From: Isoetes taiwanensis
Taxonomy: Eukaryota > Streptophyta > Lycopodiopsida > Isoetales > Isoetaceae
Direction: 5' to 3'
Length of the DNA: 64,000 nt
Assembly: GCA_021234155.1 (NCBI GenBank)
Contig: JAJEKV010000032.1
Location: forward strand, 1,890,783-1,954,782
In this document: piece by piece, positions 1 through 11,190 of the stretch
How positions within the stretch are numbered: the stretch's first letter is position 1
Layout of the letters: each line of letters starts with the position of its first letter
The notes under the pieces: model-generated
Seen by the model: the letters and a program-made list of their open reading frames with translations, nothing else
What the model was told of the DNA's origin: nothing
Databases searched by the model: none
Program-made: the position numbers and the translations under genes

Positions 1-250
1 AAGATCGTTGATGTCGCCTTTCACCACAGGAGCGCATAGCGGTACCATCGCTCAATGCGTAGTTGCTACAGATGCCGATCGCTATCGTAAACGTGATCCG
101 GAAGCTACCGAGCTGAAAATCGCCTTGAGTAGAGGAGTGATAGAGTAGGGTGCAACAGCGGGTTGTGGTCCTATAGCCAAACCCTAATTTGAGAGGAATT
201 TTAGGTTTGGGGACATCTTATCACTTCGGTGTCCTATTATGCATTTGATA
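1..250. other. Window edge, no gene recognised
   Basis: No open frame of useful length and no motif was found. The stretch is probably the inner edge of a repeat that continues outside the window. Confidence 0.3.
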
Positions 251-372
251 GGTAATCTAGGTTAAAAGAGTTCATCTTAATGGTCCTGGTTGCACAAATT
301 TCCCATCTACTTTGGAGGTACCGAAGGAAGCTTGGTCATTTTGGATTCCACTCCTCACACAGCCATGCCGAG

Positions 373-399
373 AGCCATTCTCAAAAGTTTGGAAATGCT
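373..399. repeat. Hairpin repeat, copy 1
   Basis: An imperfect palindrome built on AGCATT..CAAAA..TTTTG..AATGCT. The left arm AGCCATTCTCAAAA pairs imperfectly with the right arm TTTGGAAATGCT. It is followed by a short GGAGGGGT box. Three more copies lie in the first 2.3 kb. This copy and the next are about 195 bp apart. Confidence 0.6.
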
Positions 400-567
400 C
401 CCACACTCAGGAGGGGTGGCCCTCGCTGGCTCCAGATGGCTCGTATTCTTACAATCTAAGGATAGAATCCTACTTTCTATCTCAACGCAGTGCTAAGGGG
501 TCTCGTGTCTATTTTCTATATTTGGGCAAGTCCGGCATGATCAAGCAGTTAAACACTTCCCACACAG

Positions 568-594
568 AGCCATTCTCAAAAGTTTTGGAATGCT
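568..594. repeat. Hairpin repeat, copy 2
   Basis: Same palindrome as the first copy, again followed by CAGGAGGGGTGG. In both copies a CACACAG-like box precedes it, so the repeated unit is larger than the palindrome itself. Confidence 0.6.
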
Positions 595-619
595 CCGTGC
601 ACACTTCAGGAGGGGTGGG

Positions 620-1970
620 GTCAAAAACACTCCATTTTTGTCCAAATTAGCTAATTTCAAATGCACATACTTCATTATTACAACCTTTATTTCATTTACA
701 CTTTTGCACTTCAAGCTTGATCAAAACATATTTTCATATTTACAAAGTTTTGTAATTAATTTTCATATCATGTTAGCAATCTTCCTTCTTTTATAAACCT
801 AGCTAGCTTCATGTCTCCTAGGTATACAAGGGACTCTCTTTGCATGGAGAGCACATGCTGAGTCTTCAAGTTGAACTAGTTTTTTGCTTTTGTCGCTTCC
901 CCGATACTTATTGGTTTCTACTCTTGCGTGATTTTCCTGTCAATCTTAAGTGGAAGGCAGCCTATCAAAGAAATCAGAAGTTCTCCTGAAGTGTTGACCT
1001 CCTCGAAAGAGTTTTGCAAAAATAGGAGTCCTCTTCATCGGCTTTGGGAGTATCGGCCTTCTGTGGCCTTCAAAGTGTTCTTCTTAGATGGTCTTCCCTC
1101 CATGTATTAGCATACCTTATTTGTTTTCGTAATTTCAGCATCTCCATAATTGCGAATTTTCCTCAGATTCTGCTTTATATTAACGATTCTACAAGTCGGT
1201 TTCGGTTTCTTTGATCTGTTGTCGCTTCTTTTCACATTTTGCAGGTTACGGCAGACTTTTTCTTCCCCTTATTATCTTACTGCTTTATTGTCCCGGTTTT
1301 CATTGACCTTTGATCTTCATCTTTCATCCGGACTTTGGTTCCGATGAAGACGCCGGTTGTTCGTCGCTCCCGCTTTCCCTTTATGTTTCACCCTTTTGTT
1401 AGGGCGACTTTGTTTTTCCGCCTGAGCTTTTGGCACTTCGCTCCTTTTCCTTTGTCCGCTTTCACTTTGTCGCCCTCCCCGACCTTTTTTTCGCTTCCAC
1501 GATACCTTCTTCCTTTTCAGCCGCTTCATTTCCTCTTTTTCCCCGCTTTAACTTATCGTAAGCCTTCCTTCCGGTAGTGGTTGGTCCTCCTCGCCCGTCC
1601 TTCCTTCCATTGTTCTCGATTTTTCGTGGTTTTCCCCGCTTTCATCGATTTTGTGTTGTTCTTTGTTTTCATCTGCTGTTTCGCCATCCTCCTCAAAGAC
1701 TTCCGGATTTATGTCATACTTTTGTTGCCTGCCTCAGCTCTCTGGCCTTCGTTGGCCGCGGCGGATCCGGCTACTGGCGTAACGGGTTCTGCATAACCAT
1801 TCGAAAAGATTTGTTTGCGCGGGCCATATTTTGTGAAATACAAGCACTCCGCTTTCCGAAGCTTCTAGAAATTGCCTTCGACTGTATGCCTTTTAGTCGG
1901 TCTATTTATAGTTCCGGAGATTTTAGGTTTGACCTGCAATTTCTGCTGTCAGACTCATTCTCAATGCATT
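620..1970. other. Intergenic stretch with a pyrimidine-rich tract, no gene recognised
   Basis: The plus strand is strongly pyrimidine-rich from about 1140 to 1760. This opens overlapping frames rich in F, L, S and R in several registers at once. These are better explained by base composition than by coding. The tract lies between two pairs of hairpin repeats, which fits the inside of a short non-autonomous element. No terminal repeats were confirmed. Confidence 0.3.
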
Positions 1971-2032
1971 AGTGTTCTGATTAATATGATAGTTCCTTTT
2001 AGGCAGTACTTCCATTACTCACACAGTATAGA

Positions 2033-2059
2033 AGCATTCTCAAAAGTTTTGGAAATGCT
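2033..2059. repeat. Hairpin repeat, copy 3
   Basis: The best-kept copy: AGCATTCTCAAAAG followed by TTTTGGAAATGCT. It is again preceded by a CACACAG box and followed by a degenerate GTAGGGG box. Confidence 0.65.
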
Positions 2060-2236
2060 CACAGCATCAGTAGGGGCCACACCTTTTACCAAACTTCGTT
2101 TTATAAGCAGCTTAGTGTTAGGACATTACATTCCTAGCTCAAATTCAAAAGTTTAAGCCACTTATACTATCGTGATTGCTCTTAATTATGCATCTAGCTA
2201 GGTCAACATGGTCAACCACTGTTGTATGCACGTAGA

Positions 2237-2262
2237 AGCATTCTCAAACTTTTGGAAATGCC
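2237..2262. repeat. Hairpin repeat, copy 4
   Basis: Same palindrome with one arm decayed (ends AAATGCC). It lies about 204 bp after copy 3, close to the spacing of copies 1 and 2. The four copies thus form two pairs about 1.66 kb apart. Confidence 0.55.
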
Positions 2263-2393
2263 TGTGGCTTAATTGTGAGGGTCACTTTCTAATGGCCATA
2301 ATTTTTCGTGGTTTTCCTATAATTCTTCCTAATCCTAGCATTACTCTTTCTTTTAACGCCTACTGATTGGAATTTTTTTTTCCAAATTCTCGA

Positions 2394-2780
2394 GGTTCAT
2401 GCTTGGGATTGCTATTCCTAAAGACTCGAGCTCCAATGCTAGTTCTAATAGGAATGAACAAGGTCTCATCTGGTCTACCAAGATCATGCTCGATACTTTA
2501 TTAGGTGATCCCCTTGATTTTACGATGCCCCGAATGGGACGTATAGGCTGTGTTCATCCCCCGCGTACCAACCGACAAGGGCCATCCACCCGACACCAAT
2601 CCTTGACAAAGGGGATCGATGAGGTTGTTCTGAGGCCATTTGCCCCGCCTTCCTGACCGCCCTAGCCGCAGGTTGGAGTAAACATACAAGCACATGACAT
2701 CAATATATCAACAAAGTCACCGGCGGGTGACTACACTATAACATATATGTGTATGAGCACATCAATACATCATCATCACA
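2394..2780. mobile_element. Dispersed repeat, copy A (LTR-retrotransposon-like)
   Basis: This stretch has a diverged partner about 29.6 kb downstream in the same orientation. Shared blocks, in order, are GGTTCATGCTTGG, ACCAAGATCATG, GACACCAATCC, and an end block with GGCGGGT followed by ATAACATATAT and then ACATCA. The order and spacing match in both copies. This type of sequence is common in long terminal repeats or leaders of plant LTR retrotransposons, but no terminal repeats, primer-binding site or polyprotein could be tied to it. Confidence 0.5.
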
Positions 2781-3760
2781 TGGGGATCCTACCCAATGGC
2801 TCTGACTCCAAGGTATGGACCGATCGCTTGGGCCTCCCGTGTCATTGCGCACTAATTCAAGAAATGGATTACCGCATAGAAACATGGATGTTGGGTAGTC
2901 CACTCTCTCGTGCACACTTGCAGTGTAGGCTGAAGAGTCTTGGGACTGACCCGGTATACCGTAAAGCCAAGTGCCATCATTGGCTGCATCTCCCCAAGCC
3001 TCATGAGGCAGGAGTGAGAGTCTCCTCCTCTCCTAGGCATGCATGCCCATCACAAGCTTTAGCTAGAGGGCTAAACAAAACGACTCAATTTGAACTCCCA
3101 TTGAAGGTGACGGATCACCCAAGAGGTGTCGAGCTCATGTTTCTGCTCCACACGCTAGACACTAGCCTGGCAAACCATTAGCCTAGCCCGCCTAGGATCC
3201 CCAGCCACAATCGTGAGGGGTCAACAAGATGGACAAGTCCTCTTATTCCACCTGCCTGAGTCCCCGCTTACCCGCCAAATCAGCGCGCTCTTTACACTCT
3301 GGCCCATTTCAATGGGAACCACGAGTTTATTCAGGATCATCTCAAGTACCATAATTTCGTACCCCACCCCCTTCCCACATACAATGTGAGAGCATAGAAT
3401 GAAACCATCATCATCATCATCATCATCAAGAACCAAATAACAATAAGATCTAATCTACCTAAATATAAGGCGGTTAGGTTCTCTTTTCATTGGGCCAGAT
3501 CTTAGGATCTATGGCACGATAGGACTGATCTAACATACCATCTCAGCCTACGCTCTGCTAAGAGTCGCTTTGCATCGTGAACGCAGTTACTTGATCCTGG
3601 CTTGCCCAGCCTCGGTCAAGGCCCATGCCTCGCTCTCTGCACTGGGGCACTGCTCCTCATGAATCTGCACGCAAAGGCCTGCAATGTGCCCGCAATGGAA
3701 TGTGTTTGGGCCCGGTTCGGGAACTCGAAGACTGTGAGGACCTCGTGATCTAACAGAGAG
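2781..3760. other. Probable LTR-retrotransposon sequence, no gene recognised
   Basis: No coding motif is seen. The block around 3176 to 3206 (TTAGCCTAGCCCGCCTAGG) resembles 15690 to 15720 (AAGCCTAGCTCGCCATGG), and the following few hundred bases match loosely. The stretch therefore belongs to the same repeat population as the 15.5 to 16.1 kb region. Confidence 0.35.
3404..3429. repeat. (CAT)n microsatellite
   Basis: About nine perfect CAT units. It makes an artefactual run of aspartates in the minus-strand reading frame. Confidence 0.9.
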
Positions 3761-3764
3761 TCCT

Positions 3765-6700
3765 GGGGACTTGCGTCACGGATTTAAAAGAAGAGAAGTA
3801 AAGAAGGAAAAAATGGTAACAAATGAGAGGAAACATAAGCTTTGATATCAATGATGAACACATGAGCTCCCTAATGAGAGAGAAAAACCGGAAGCAGATA
3901 AGACTCAAAATCATCTAAAACCTACCATGTGCTAGCTCTACTCATATATATAGCACAATGGCCTCTTCCAATATATTACCACCACTTTTGAATGAAGGAG
4001 GCCTCGGGATGGTAGAATGCGCGGCAATTTGAAGTGCTCTAGAATCACGGCCGACGCGCGTGACGGGCCGCCACTTGCCCTGGAAAGGGGCGCCTTGTTA
4101 ATGCAAAAGGCCACGGTGGCTTTGACTCTGGTTCCGGCCGCTGGTCTTCTCGCGTGAGCCTTTGATGGGTCAATTCGTATCGATCGAGGATCCTTGAGCT
4201 TGGACTCACCGCCGAGGCATGAATAGTCCCAGATTAGAGGCACAGGACTAAATACTCTACCGTAAACGCATACCTTTGAGGAAGAAAAGGAGGAAGTGTT
4301 TCAGGGCTGGAAGCCATCCGGTTCGAAAGTGATCCTCACGGAGTGAGGACTCGTACCATTATGGTAATTTGCTAATGAGATCCCCGCGGTTTGAAGAGCG
4401 TGAGGAGTGTTTCTGGGCTGGCGTAGGATCTGCATCAATAAGAAAGCTTAGAGCGCACTATGCCTCAAGGGCGTGATAAGGCCTCAAGAAATGTACTGAC
4501 ATTCCATGAGGAGACAGTCCGAGGCCAAAGGCACTCTATTAATCGCATTCTGATTGGGTAAAGGAAAAAATGGGATCACCAGCTGACGCATGGAACTTAG
4601 CAAAATGCATTTGAGGGCAGCACAAAACCCGCTTGAAGATGGATCAAGGATCGTGAGGTGGCATCGCAAGAAGGTGGCTGGACTAGCGATCCACGCACAA
4701 GCAAGCAACCACGCCATTAGCAATGTAGATCCAATTCGTGGTGGTATCCAGAGTGCATCACCCTTCTTCCTGGGGCTGTGAGCGGGCGAACAAAACGTGG
4801 ATCCCACCGAGATCCGCCGAGATCTCGAGGGATTCATCCCCGCAAGATGACCATCCAGCGACCTATCCGCAAGCAAAGGCCAATCGAAAGTCAGAACCAA
4901 AGTGGAGGGCCTGTAAAGCGGCAGGGAGAAGAAACCATGCCTCATGCAAGGTTGAAAGGCCGGGTTCCCCCGGGAATTAATCGATAAGATCCTGATCAAG
5001 AGCTTGGTACCAAACATCCCAAAGAGAAGCAAGTAGAGTTGAGAGTTGACAGAGGGCTTACCCCATCCCGCGGGGAATCAGCCTTGCTATCCAACAGAAG
5101 CTTGTAATTGATTATAACCTACGAGGTGGCCGCGATATAATTTGTGCATAGGAAGATCCTGATGTCCTAGAGGCTTCCATTCAGCAGGCCTGGGCTTGCC
5201 GAGAGATAAATGATTGGCAAGCTCAGCATGTACTCCTGATGAAGAGTTTGGGGTTCCAGTGTGATCCAAGATATGGATTGTTATCCGGCTACCCATTGCA
5301 GTAGTGGGGTCACCTCAGCAGTCATGCGGGTCTATTCGGCATTCCCTGTATCACCCCATAGAAATCATGAAATATGTAAGCCATGTAACAACAACTCAGC
5401 TGTGATAAAGTCCGGACGGCATAAAGGTATAAGATCAAAGACCACAAGGGCACAAAGACAACCCTTTGTCTTCAATGGAGAGTTCTCGCCAAATCCTAAG
5501 AAAACGACTGCCGGGAATATCCATTGCGTCCATCTACCGCATGCCACTTCAAAGGAAGAGGGGTGGCTGCGAGCAACCACATAATCGCGGATAGCAAGAA
5601 GGAACTGGAAGTCAAAAGGCATTCGGGATAAGAATGGCTGCGATGGCCACAAGTTTCTTGTTTTGAGCCCCTACTGGCATCAACAGCTTTGCTATAGCCG
5701 CTGTTCAAGATCACGTGATCCGGGTTGTCCCGCTCTAGCAAAGAAGCGGATCGTCACCTTAATCTCGCTTCGGTAGCGAAGCAGTTGACCGGGAGGAGAG
5801 GATTTCCCGAGTACGGCAGACTTAAGCACCCGCACTTCCTCGCTACTATCCAAGATTTTCCGCTTCGCGACCGTAGTTTCATCTTGAAGAGGTGAGCCGA
5901 GAGGATCAGAGAAAGCCGAGCCGCCAAGGAGGCAACTGAGCGCCCCGCCGAAGGTTTTGGAACTTGGGTGCTGAAATTTTCACAAAGCCCGGAGTACTGG
6001 GCGCTGAGCTTAGCAATATCTCGCTGGCCCTGGTACCTTCCGTGAGAGCGTTTTGATTTGTTGTGCTCCAAATAAAATTCCGGCTTCATTGAGCCGAAAT
6101 TGCTGATCTCAAGTAAGTTGGCCGACTTGATCTTGTGCACTTTTGAGATCCTGCATGAGCCCCAGAAGAGAGCTTCATGCTTGTCTTGAAGTTTGGCCTC
6201 CAAAGTTGCAACTTCTAAAGGTACTAGCTGTCCCGTGTAAATGCGATCGTGAGGCCCTAGTGCTCATGAACCTCACTATAAGATGCCTTTGGGACTCTCA
6301 ACGCGGAGAGCAGCAGCCTTGAGCATCCCGGCCGGGATAATCGAGTACAACAACCTACTCAGGTGTTGTGGTGGTGGAGTCACTGCTGTTCCGTTTGTGA
6401 TGTTTGGGAAAGATGGTGTGGAAGTGGATGGTGTAGCTGTGAGGAGGAGACAAGGATATGGGTGTGCTGACTTTGAAGCATGGACTGCGGGAAGAAGGGG
6501 CTGAAGGGCCAAATTTTGATTAGTCATTGGAAGGGAGCTACCAGTGGAATTATGAGAATTTTGTGGTGTGGGAGGGAAGTAATGACGATGAGGGCTCGCG
6601 CGGCCTCCCACGTAAACTTCCGAAATGGAAGTGGCACCTCAAGGCGGTCCATTTCGGGAGAAGACGATAGAACATCATTTGGGGCCAATCTATGTGGTGG

Positions 6701-7600
6701 TTGGAGTGTGTAGCGCTGAGGACCAAAAGTTATAGAAAGGTTTATTGATATGGGTGTTCTTGATAGAATACCCAAAGGAACTCGGGCGCCTACGTAAATT
6801 TGCACAAAGTTTCGTGAGGCTTGTCGAGTACACGACGCATGGACATTGGGTATGATATGTGCGTACCCAAACTCGTGGACATCGAGATCCCGTATATGCA
6901 CTCATGATAAACAAGGTGTGCAAGGGAATATGAAATACCCTCGTAAATCAAATGTTGAGTCAAATGAATGGTGATGCCATCGCACCACAAAGTGGTGTAA
7001 CCTTATGTCGTTAAATGAGACATGGCGAATCAGGCTAACCGGGTCGATTTGGAGCCGAAGTTCCATTTATGAATTCACAGAAGCTTGTAATGTCACAAAT
7101 ACTTTTTATTTGGGCTAACAAGGGCTTACCGAAGTGGGCGCTAAGAAGATACATGCAAAAAGGGCCTTATCCTGGGGAGCAGAGTTTGAAGCGTAGAAAA
7201 TCTTGGGGCAAACATAGTAACGACAAGTGTAAAACGTAAGAGTGATTCAAAGGCGAGGACGGAAGTCGCAGCACGGCGACAAAGGCTAAGAACGGTAGTG
7301 CTGCGTGTTTTAGGGCTAATAACCGAGGCTTAAGAGGTATGAAGAGGTCTAAACCGGAGCCGCTGATGGTGCCGGTGTCGAAGATGCCAAGAAGTGTATT
7401 GAGAGGCAAAATTTGGCTAAGTCCCAAAACGAAGGGAGAAGTAAGCAAATGAACGTGAGGATGAGACGTGAAAAAAAGACGGAGGATGTGGGCAAAGGAC
7501 ACATTAATGTTCGACGCGCTGAAAAGAAGGAATTGCATTCAATGCGTAACTCAAGTGAAAATATCATTAAAAGGAATGTCAAGGTACCATGGCTAGATAT
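3765..7600. mobile_element. Degraded transposable element, copy A
   Basis: This stretch matches 11.2 to 14.5 kb in the same orientation at an offset of about 7.3 to 7.4 kb. Matching landmarks include the purine-rich AAGAGAAGTAAAGAAGG block near 3793 (near 11226 in the other copy), ACAAAACGTGGATCCCA near 4789 (ACAAAGCGCGGATCCCA near 12165), and TTGATATGGGTGTT near 6745 (GCTGATATGGGTATTT near 14149). Minus-strand frames of the two copies also share an AALKC-type segment (near 4630 and 11970). No standard protease, RT or integrase motif could be read, so the class is unknown. An LTR retrotransposon is the best guess. Confidence 0.45.
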
Positions 7601-8170
7601 GCTACGGAGAAAAGATTCTCATTTTTAAAGTCAGCCTTTGCATTGCAAACACGCTGGCTATTGGTGCATTTGGTCCACGCCGACAAAGGAGTTCCTGGCC
7701 ATTATATAAGACGAACCGAGTAACGGGCGCATCCGTGTGGATGGCGCTTTTAGCATGGCTTTCCCGCCGTTTGAACGAGGACCGCATCATGCCCACGAAC
7801 CGCCGAGTGGATACCGCAAGATGAATTGTCTCGACTCTCGCGCCGCCACAACCGCGGGTATCTCATCGGACGCAGCCGGGTGTGCCGCGATGGCCGAATA
7901 TCCCGACTAAGACCAACGGATGGAGGTGGTTCTCAAGACCTTCACGGGATCCTGAGCGTAACTCCTTACCATCTCCTCCTCAAGATCACCTCCGCCTCCT
8001 AACCCTCGAGTAGAGGTTTTTTCCTCTTAGGACGAGTAGATAGGCTCAGCCCGCTTTTTGTATATAGGCGCGTCTATATGAAATAGGCCGGTCAGCGCCT
8101 ACATTTTGTAAAAATCTCCACTATAATAGAATATGCCACCTTTCTAGTCACTGTGGTGGTGTTTAAGGCC
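7601..8170. other. Possible LTR-like or promoter-like sequence, no gene
   Basis: Contains TATATAG-GCGCGT-CTATATG around 8060, an inverted repeat over a TATA-like core, preceded by a CCTCTTAGGACGAG run. This resembles a plant LTR promoter, but no second LTR was matched. No coding motif was found. Confidence 0.25.
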
Positions 8171-8372
8171 TTGAATCAGACTGCTTGTTGATTTCACTGT
8201 CAGGTGATGAAATGTTTCGGTATCTAAAACCATTAACCAATGTAGGTAATGGAGTGCCATCTAACTCTGCCAGCTTGAAAACGCTTTTGGTCTAACCAAT
8301 GCACAATGGTGTTAGTGAGTGGGTAAAGGAACCGTTGTCATGGATGAGAAAAAAAGGAAGGGGGGTAAACGT

Positions 8373-8458
8373 CCAAAACATTCATTATTTCTATTTGCCA
8401 GTGTCCGTTATTATACATTCTAAAACTAAACATTCTGCAGGCCTCAGATTTTGTACAT
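8373..8458. repeat. Distal copy of the duplicated XTH 3' flank
   Basis: Repeats the layout of 8592 to 8698: CCAAAACAT, then ATTTGCCAG, then GTCCGTTATTATACAT, then ATTCTGCA and finally TCAGATTTTGT. The offset is about 219 bp. The partner lies directly downstream of the XTH stop codon, so this is a tandem copy of the 3' UTR region. Confidence 0.65.
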
Positions 8459-8591
8459 AAAGAAATTTGGATTCGGCTTTGAAAGCATCAAAACGTTCAA
8501 GATTGATCACAAATCCTGCCGTTTAAAATATAAAATTTCAGTAGTAATTTTCTTCCTTGCCAATTTACCTTCAATCAGTGTACAAAACGCG

Positions 8592-8698
8592 CCAAAACAT
8601 ATTTGATTTTTATTTGCCAGATGTCGGTTACTGTACATGAGGAAGAAACAATATTCTGCACACTAATCCAGCTAGAAGGATTCAGATTTTGTCATTTG
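8592..8698. repeat. Proximal copy of the duplicated XTH 3' flank
   Basis: Lies just past the XTH stop codon (minus strand) and so is probably 3' UTR. It shares blocks with the distal copy but carries about 20 extra bases before the TCAGATTTTGT block. Confidence 0.65.
8609..8614 (-). promoter_or_regulatory. Putative polyadenylation signal of the XTH gene
   Basis: AATAAA on the minus strand, about 90 nt past the XTH stop codon, which is a usual distance for a plant 3' UTR. The distal copy of the duplicated flank lacks an exact AATAAA. Confidence 0.45.
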
Positions 8699-8704
8699 TG
8701 CGTG

Positions 8705-9940
8705 TCACAAAACGGAACCATCTACGTGTGGAACAAAAATTTGAATTTCTGCAGAGACATCCCCAAAAGGAGGCACCAAACATTCAGGGGGAGTGAAAGA
8801 GAACCGTTTTGTATCAGTGCAGTAGTCATAAACTAGAGAAGTGTTCCTGGCTGAAATATATTTGTGCTGATCATCAGTGTTCAACACATATGCAGAGGGA
8901 TTTTTCCACCATATATTAGACAGGCACCGAGAAGTGGCATTTTTGCATCCCTTTATTCCAAACCCTCTGTAGGACGCAATAAAAGGGCCTTTGCTCCAAT
9001 CTATTTTTACCCATCCTCCCATTGTCGCCCAATCTGCACTCCAAATGCTGCCTCTTACCCACAGTGCTTTATTTTTAGGAAATGTTGCTGCAGATGCACC
9101 TGCGTTTCTATACACCCTAATAGGAACACCATCCACATACCATCTGCAGGAAAAATACAGATTTTTGAGCTGTAACTACCTTGAATAGGTATTTTCAAAA
9201 CAAATGTCATTCCTCCACAGTCTGAACATGCAAAAATGTTGAGTCGAAAAGTTGTTTTACGTGAGATTTGAATAGAAATATTGCTCCAAATGTTAGAAGT
9301 ATTGAGAAGATCCTTACACAATCTGAGCTTTATTCCATAAAATGGAGTATTCGTGAAAATCTTTCGTTGGATCAAACCATAGATTAAACATCTGCTCCTT
9401 GTCTCCAGTTCCATTTGTAAAAACATTCGTAAGAAGAACCCACGGCCTCCCAGGTATGGTTCCTAAGAACTCAAAATCTATTTCGTCATGGGCAGGGGAA
9501 AGAGATGTCATCTGCTTACAAAAAAATTAGTTTTGTGTCTAATTCCTGATAACATCAAACATAACTACTTGAACAAATGTACCTACATAAAATGCAACGA
9601 CGACTCCGGCAGAATAATCAGGCACCAGTTTCATCTTCATGCTGAAATATCCATACATATACTTATAGATGGATTGAAAACCGCCGCCTATACAAGAGAA
9701 ACAAAACATTTTAAATTTAAACCCTAAATCTTGAATGTTGAAAGGATCATTAGGATGCTTGCCTGATGCTCGGTCCATTTTAAGCTGGGTAGTAAATCCA
9801 TCGTCGATCGTCTGAACATAGCCCCAATCTACGCGATAATGTTTGGAAAAAGGGACATCTTGAAAGAAAGAGAATCCAAGTGTGGCGAAAAAATACAGAG
9901 CCAAAACAGACGATGGGATCAGAAAGCGCCGGAGCTCCAT
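8705..9940 (-). CDS. Xyloglucan endotransglucosylase/hydrolase (XTH), four exons
   Basis: Exons are 9940-9763, 9687-9587, 9511-9318 and 9143-8705. They join in frame to 303 residues, the usual family length. Such enzymes (GH16) cut and rejoin xyloglucan chains in the cell wall. Residues 1 to about 24 form a hydrophobic signal peptide. The catalytic motif [10 protein letters not shown] spans 101-110, with E103 the expected nucleophile and E107 the acid/base. [18 protein letters not shown] and VDGVPIRVY follow. The XET C-terminal region holds [28 protein letters not shown] and PPEC, with four cysteines. The usual N-glycosylated Asn right after FEFLG is Thr here, but an N126-G-T sequon lies a little downstream. 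Intron 1 is GC-AG and in frame. The gene appears intact. The family call is firm, but the subgroup and the balance of transferase to hydrolase activity cannot be told. Confidence 0.93.
9688..9762 (-). other. GC-AG intron 1 of the XTH gene
   Basis: Seventy-five nucleotides between ATCAG|GCAAGC and TTGTATAG|GCGGCGG. Removing it restores the XTH core reading DRAS-G-GGFQS, where the family normally reads DxxSGSGFQS. The intron length is a multiple of three and has no stop codon, so a transcript keeping it would encode 25 extra residues. No GT donor fits at this junction. Donors of the AG|GCAAGN form are the known minor GC class. Confidence 0.75.
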
Positions 9941-10029
9941 GCTTTACATATTGCAATAAGCGGAGGAGGAAAATGCGAACCCTAATCCGTGGATGGAGCT
10001 TAACAGAGCATTCAAAGCTTGTACTGTTC

Positions 10030-10105
10030 ACGTATTCATCACGTTGTGAAGCCCAGGTTGTTTGTGGTGGATACCGGAATACGTGATCCGCCACTGTTGT
10101 GACGT
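10030..10105. promoter_or_regulatory. Cluster of four ACGT cores upstream of the XTH gene
   Basis: ACGT cores start at 10030, 10041, 10081 and 10102, about 90 to 165 bp upstream of the XTH start codon. Several extend to ACGTG, and the last reads GTGACGTGCCAC. Such cores bind plant bZIP and bHLH factors. No clear TATA box was seen closer in. Confidence 0.35.
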
Positions 10106-10109
10106 GCCA

Positions 10110-11190
10110 CTATTCTGCAGCTGGCAAGTGGGTCTTTTCTCCAATTCTCGCACCATGCGTTAAAAAATAGTGATCCCCTTAACTAGTAAAATTGCCGTCT
10201 TGTATTTCAGACTACCGGAAAAAATATTTGAAAAAAAAAAATTGTTGGCCAGTTGGGTTTCCGATATACTTCCCTTCCCGCAAGTCGAGACCTGCGAGCC
10301 TAACCATCTCCCATGTTTAGATATAAGTCACCACCCAAACTTCATGACTTAGGCGGGTTTCCCACATATCAACTATCCGGCCAATTTTCAAATATTAACT
10401 GACCGGCAGGTGTCTAACGAGGTTTTAAGTTCCATCGCTAAATCAAAGATCGATTCCATGCGAGGAAACATTGCTACAAACCTTCAATCCCCCTAGAATA
10501 TAGCTTGGACTCTAGAGCAGCACTTTTGCAATCTAAGGATTGGGCACACCCAGTTCTATGTGGAAAGTGCCTATCATAATGGAAGAGGTAATTCCTGCCG
10601 AAGAAAATTTTGGAACGAATATCTAGCATAATAATAGAGGTTTTTTTGTATTTTTATACATTTTTCTATGGTTTCACATGATTTTGATGACCGACTGTGG
10701 TATTACCTAGAGTGCAATACATACCCTAAATTCTCATATAGCTAATGATTATATATGATTTCAATTCTAAATATCCCAAACCAAACATCCAAGCATCGAA
10801 CAAAGGTAAATTAGGTTATTTTAGGGCTATTTTAGAAGGCTTTCTCGCTTAGATATATTCTGCATTTCAAAGATACTACTAGCTCAAGCAGATAATGGAT
10901 TCTGTAAAAATGCATCTTTGCTTTACGTATCATTGCCCTGGCTTATTTATAGAAACCCCAAAGGTTTATTCTACACCGAGTGGCAAAGCAGCGTAGTTAT
11001 GGTCGATCTGGCTATGTCTTTTCATAAGGCCAAGATCGCCATTTGCACAAAATGATAGCGACTTCTCGAGCTAAACTGCTGTAATCGCATGTAATTACTT
11101 TTATGGCCGTGATCGTGTCGGCGATCTATCTTTGTTTAGTTCGGTTCGATCACTCACGTAGATGCCCCTTTATGAGGACTCCTTGAATCA
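10110..11190. other. AT-rich intergenic stretch, nothing recognised
   Basis: AT-rich DNA without a long frame or known repeat motif. It separates the XTH promoter from the second copy of the flanking element. Confidence 0.3.

Noticed and set aside
1317-1972. Overlapping ORFs on both strands
   Set aside because: A pyrimidine-rich tract opens several frames at once. Product composition (F, L, S, R) mirrors the base bias.
8864-9188. Plus-strand ORFs over the XTH gene
   Set aside because: They are antisense shadows of XTH exon 4, whose minus-strand frame carries the family motifs.
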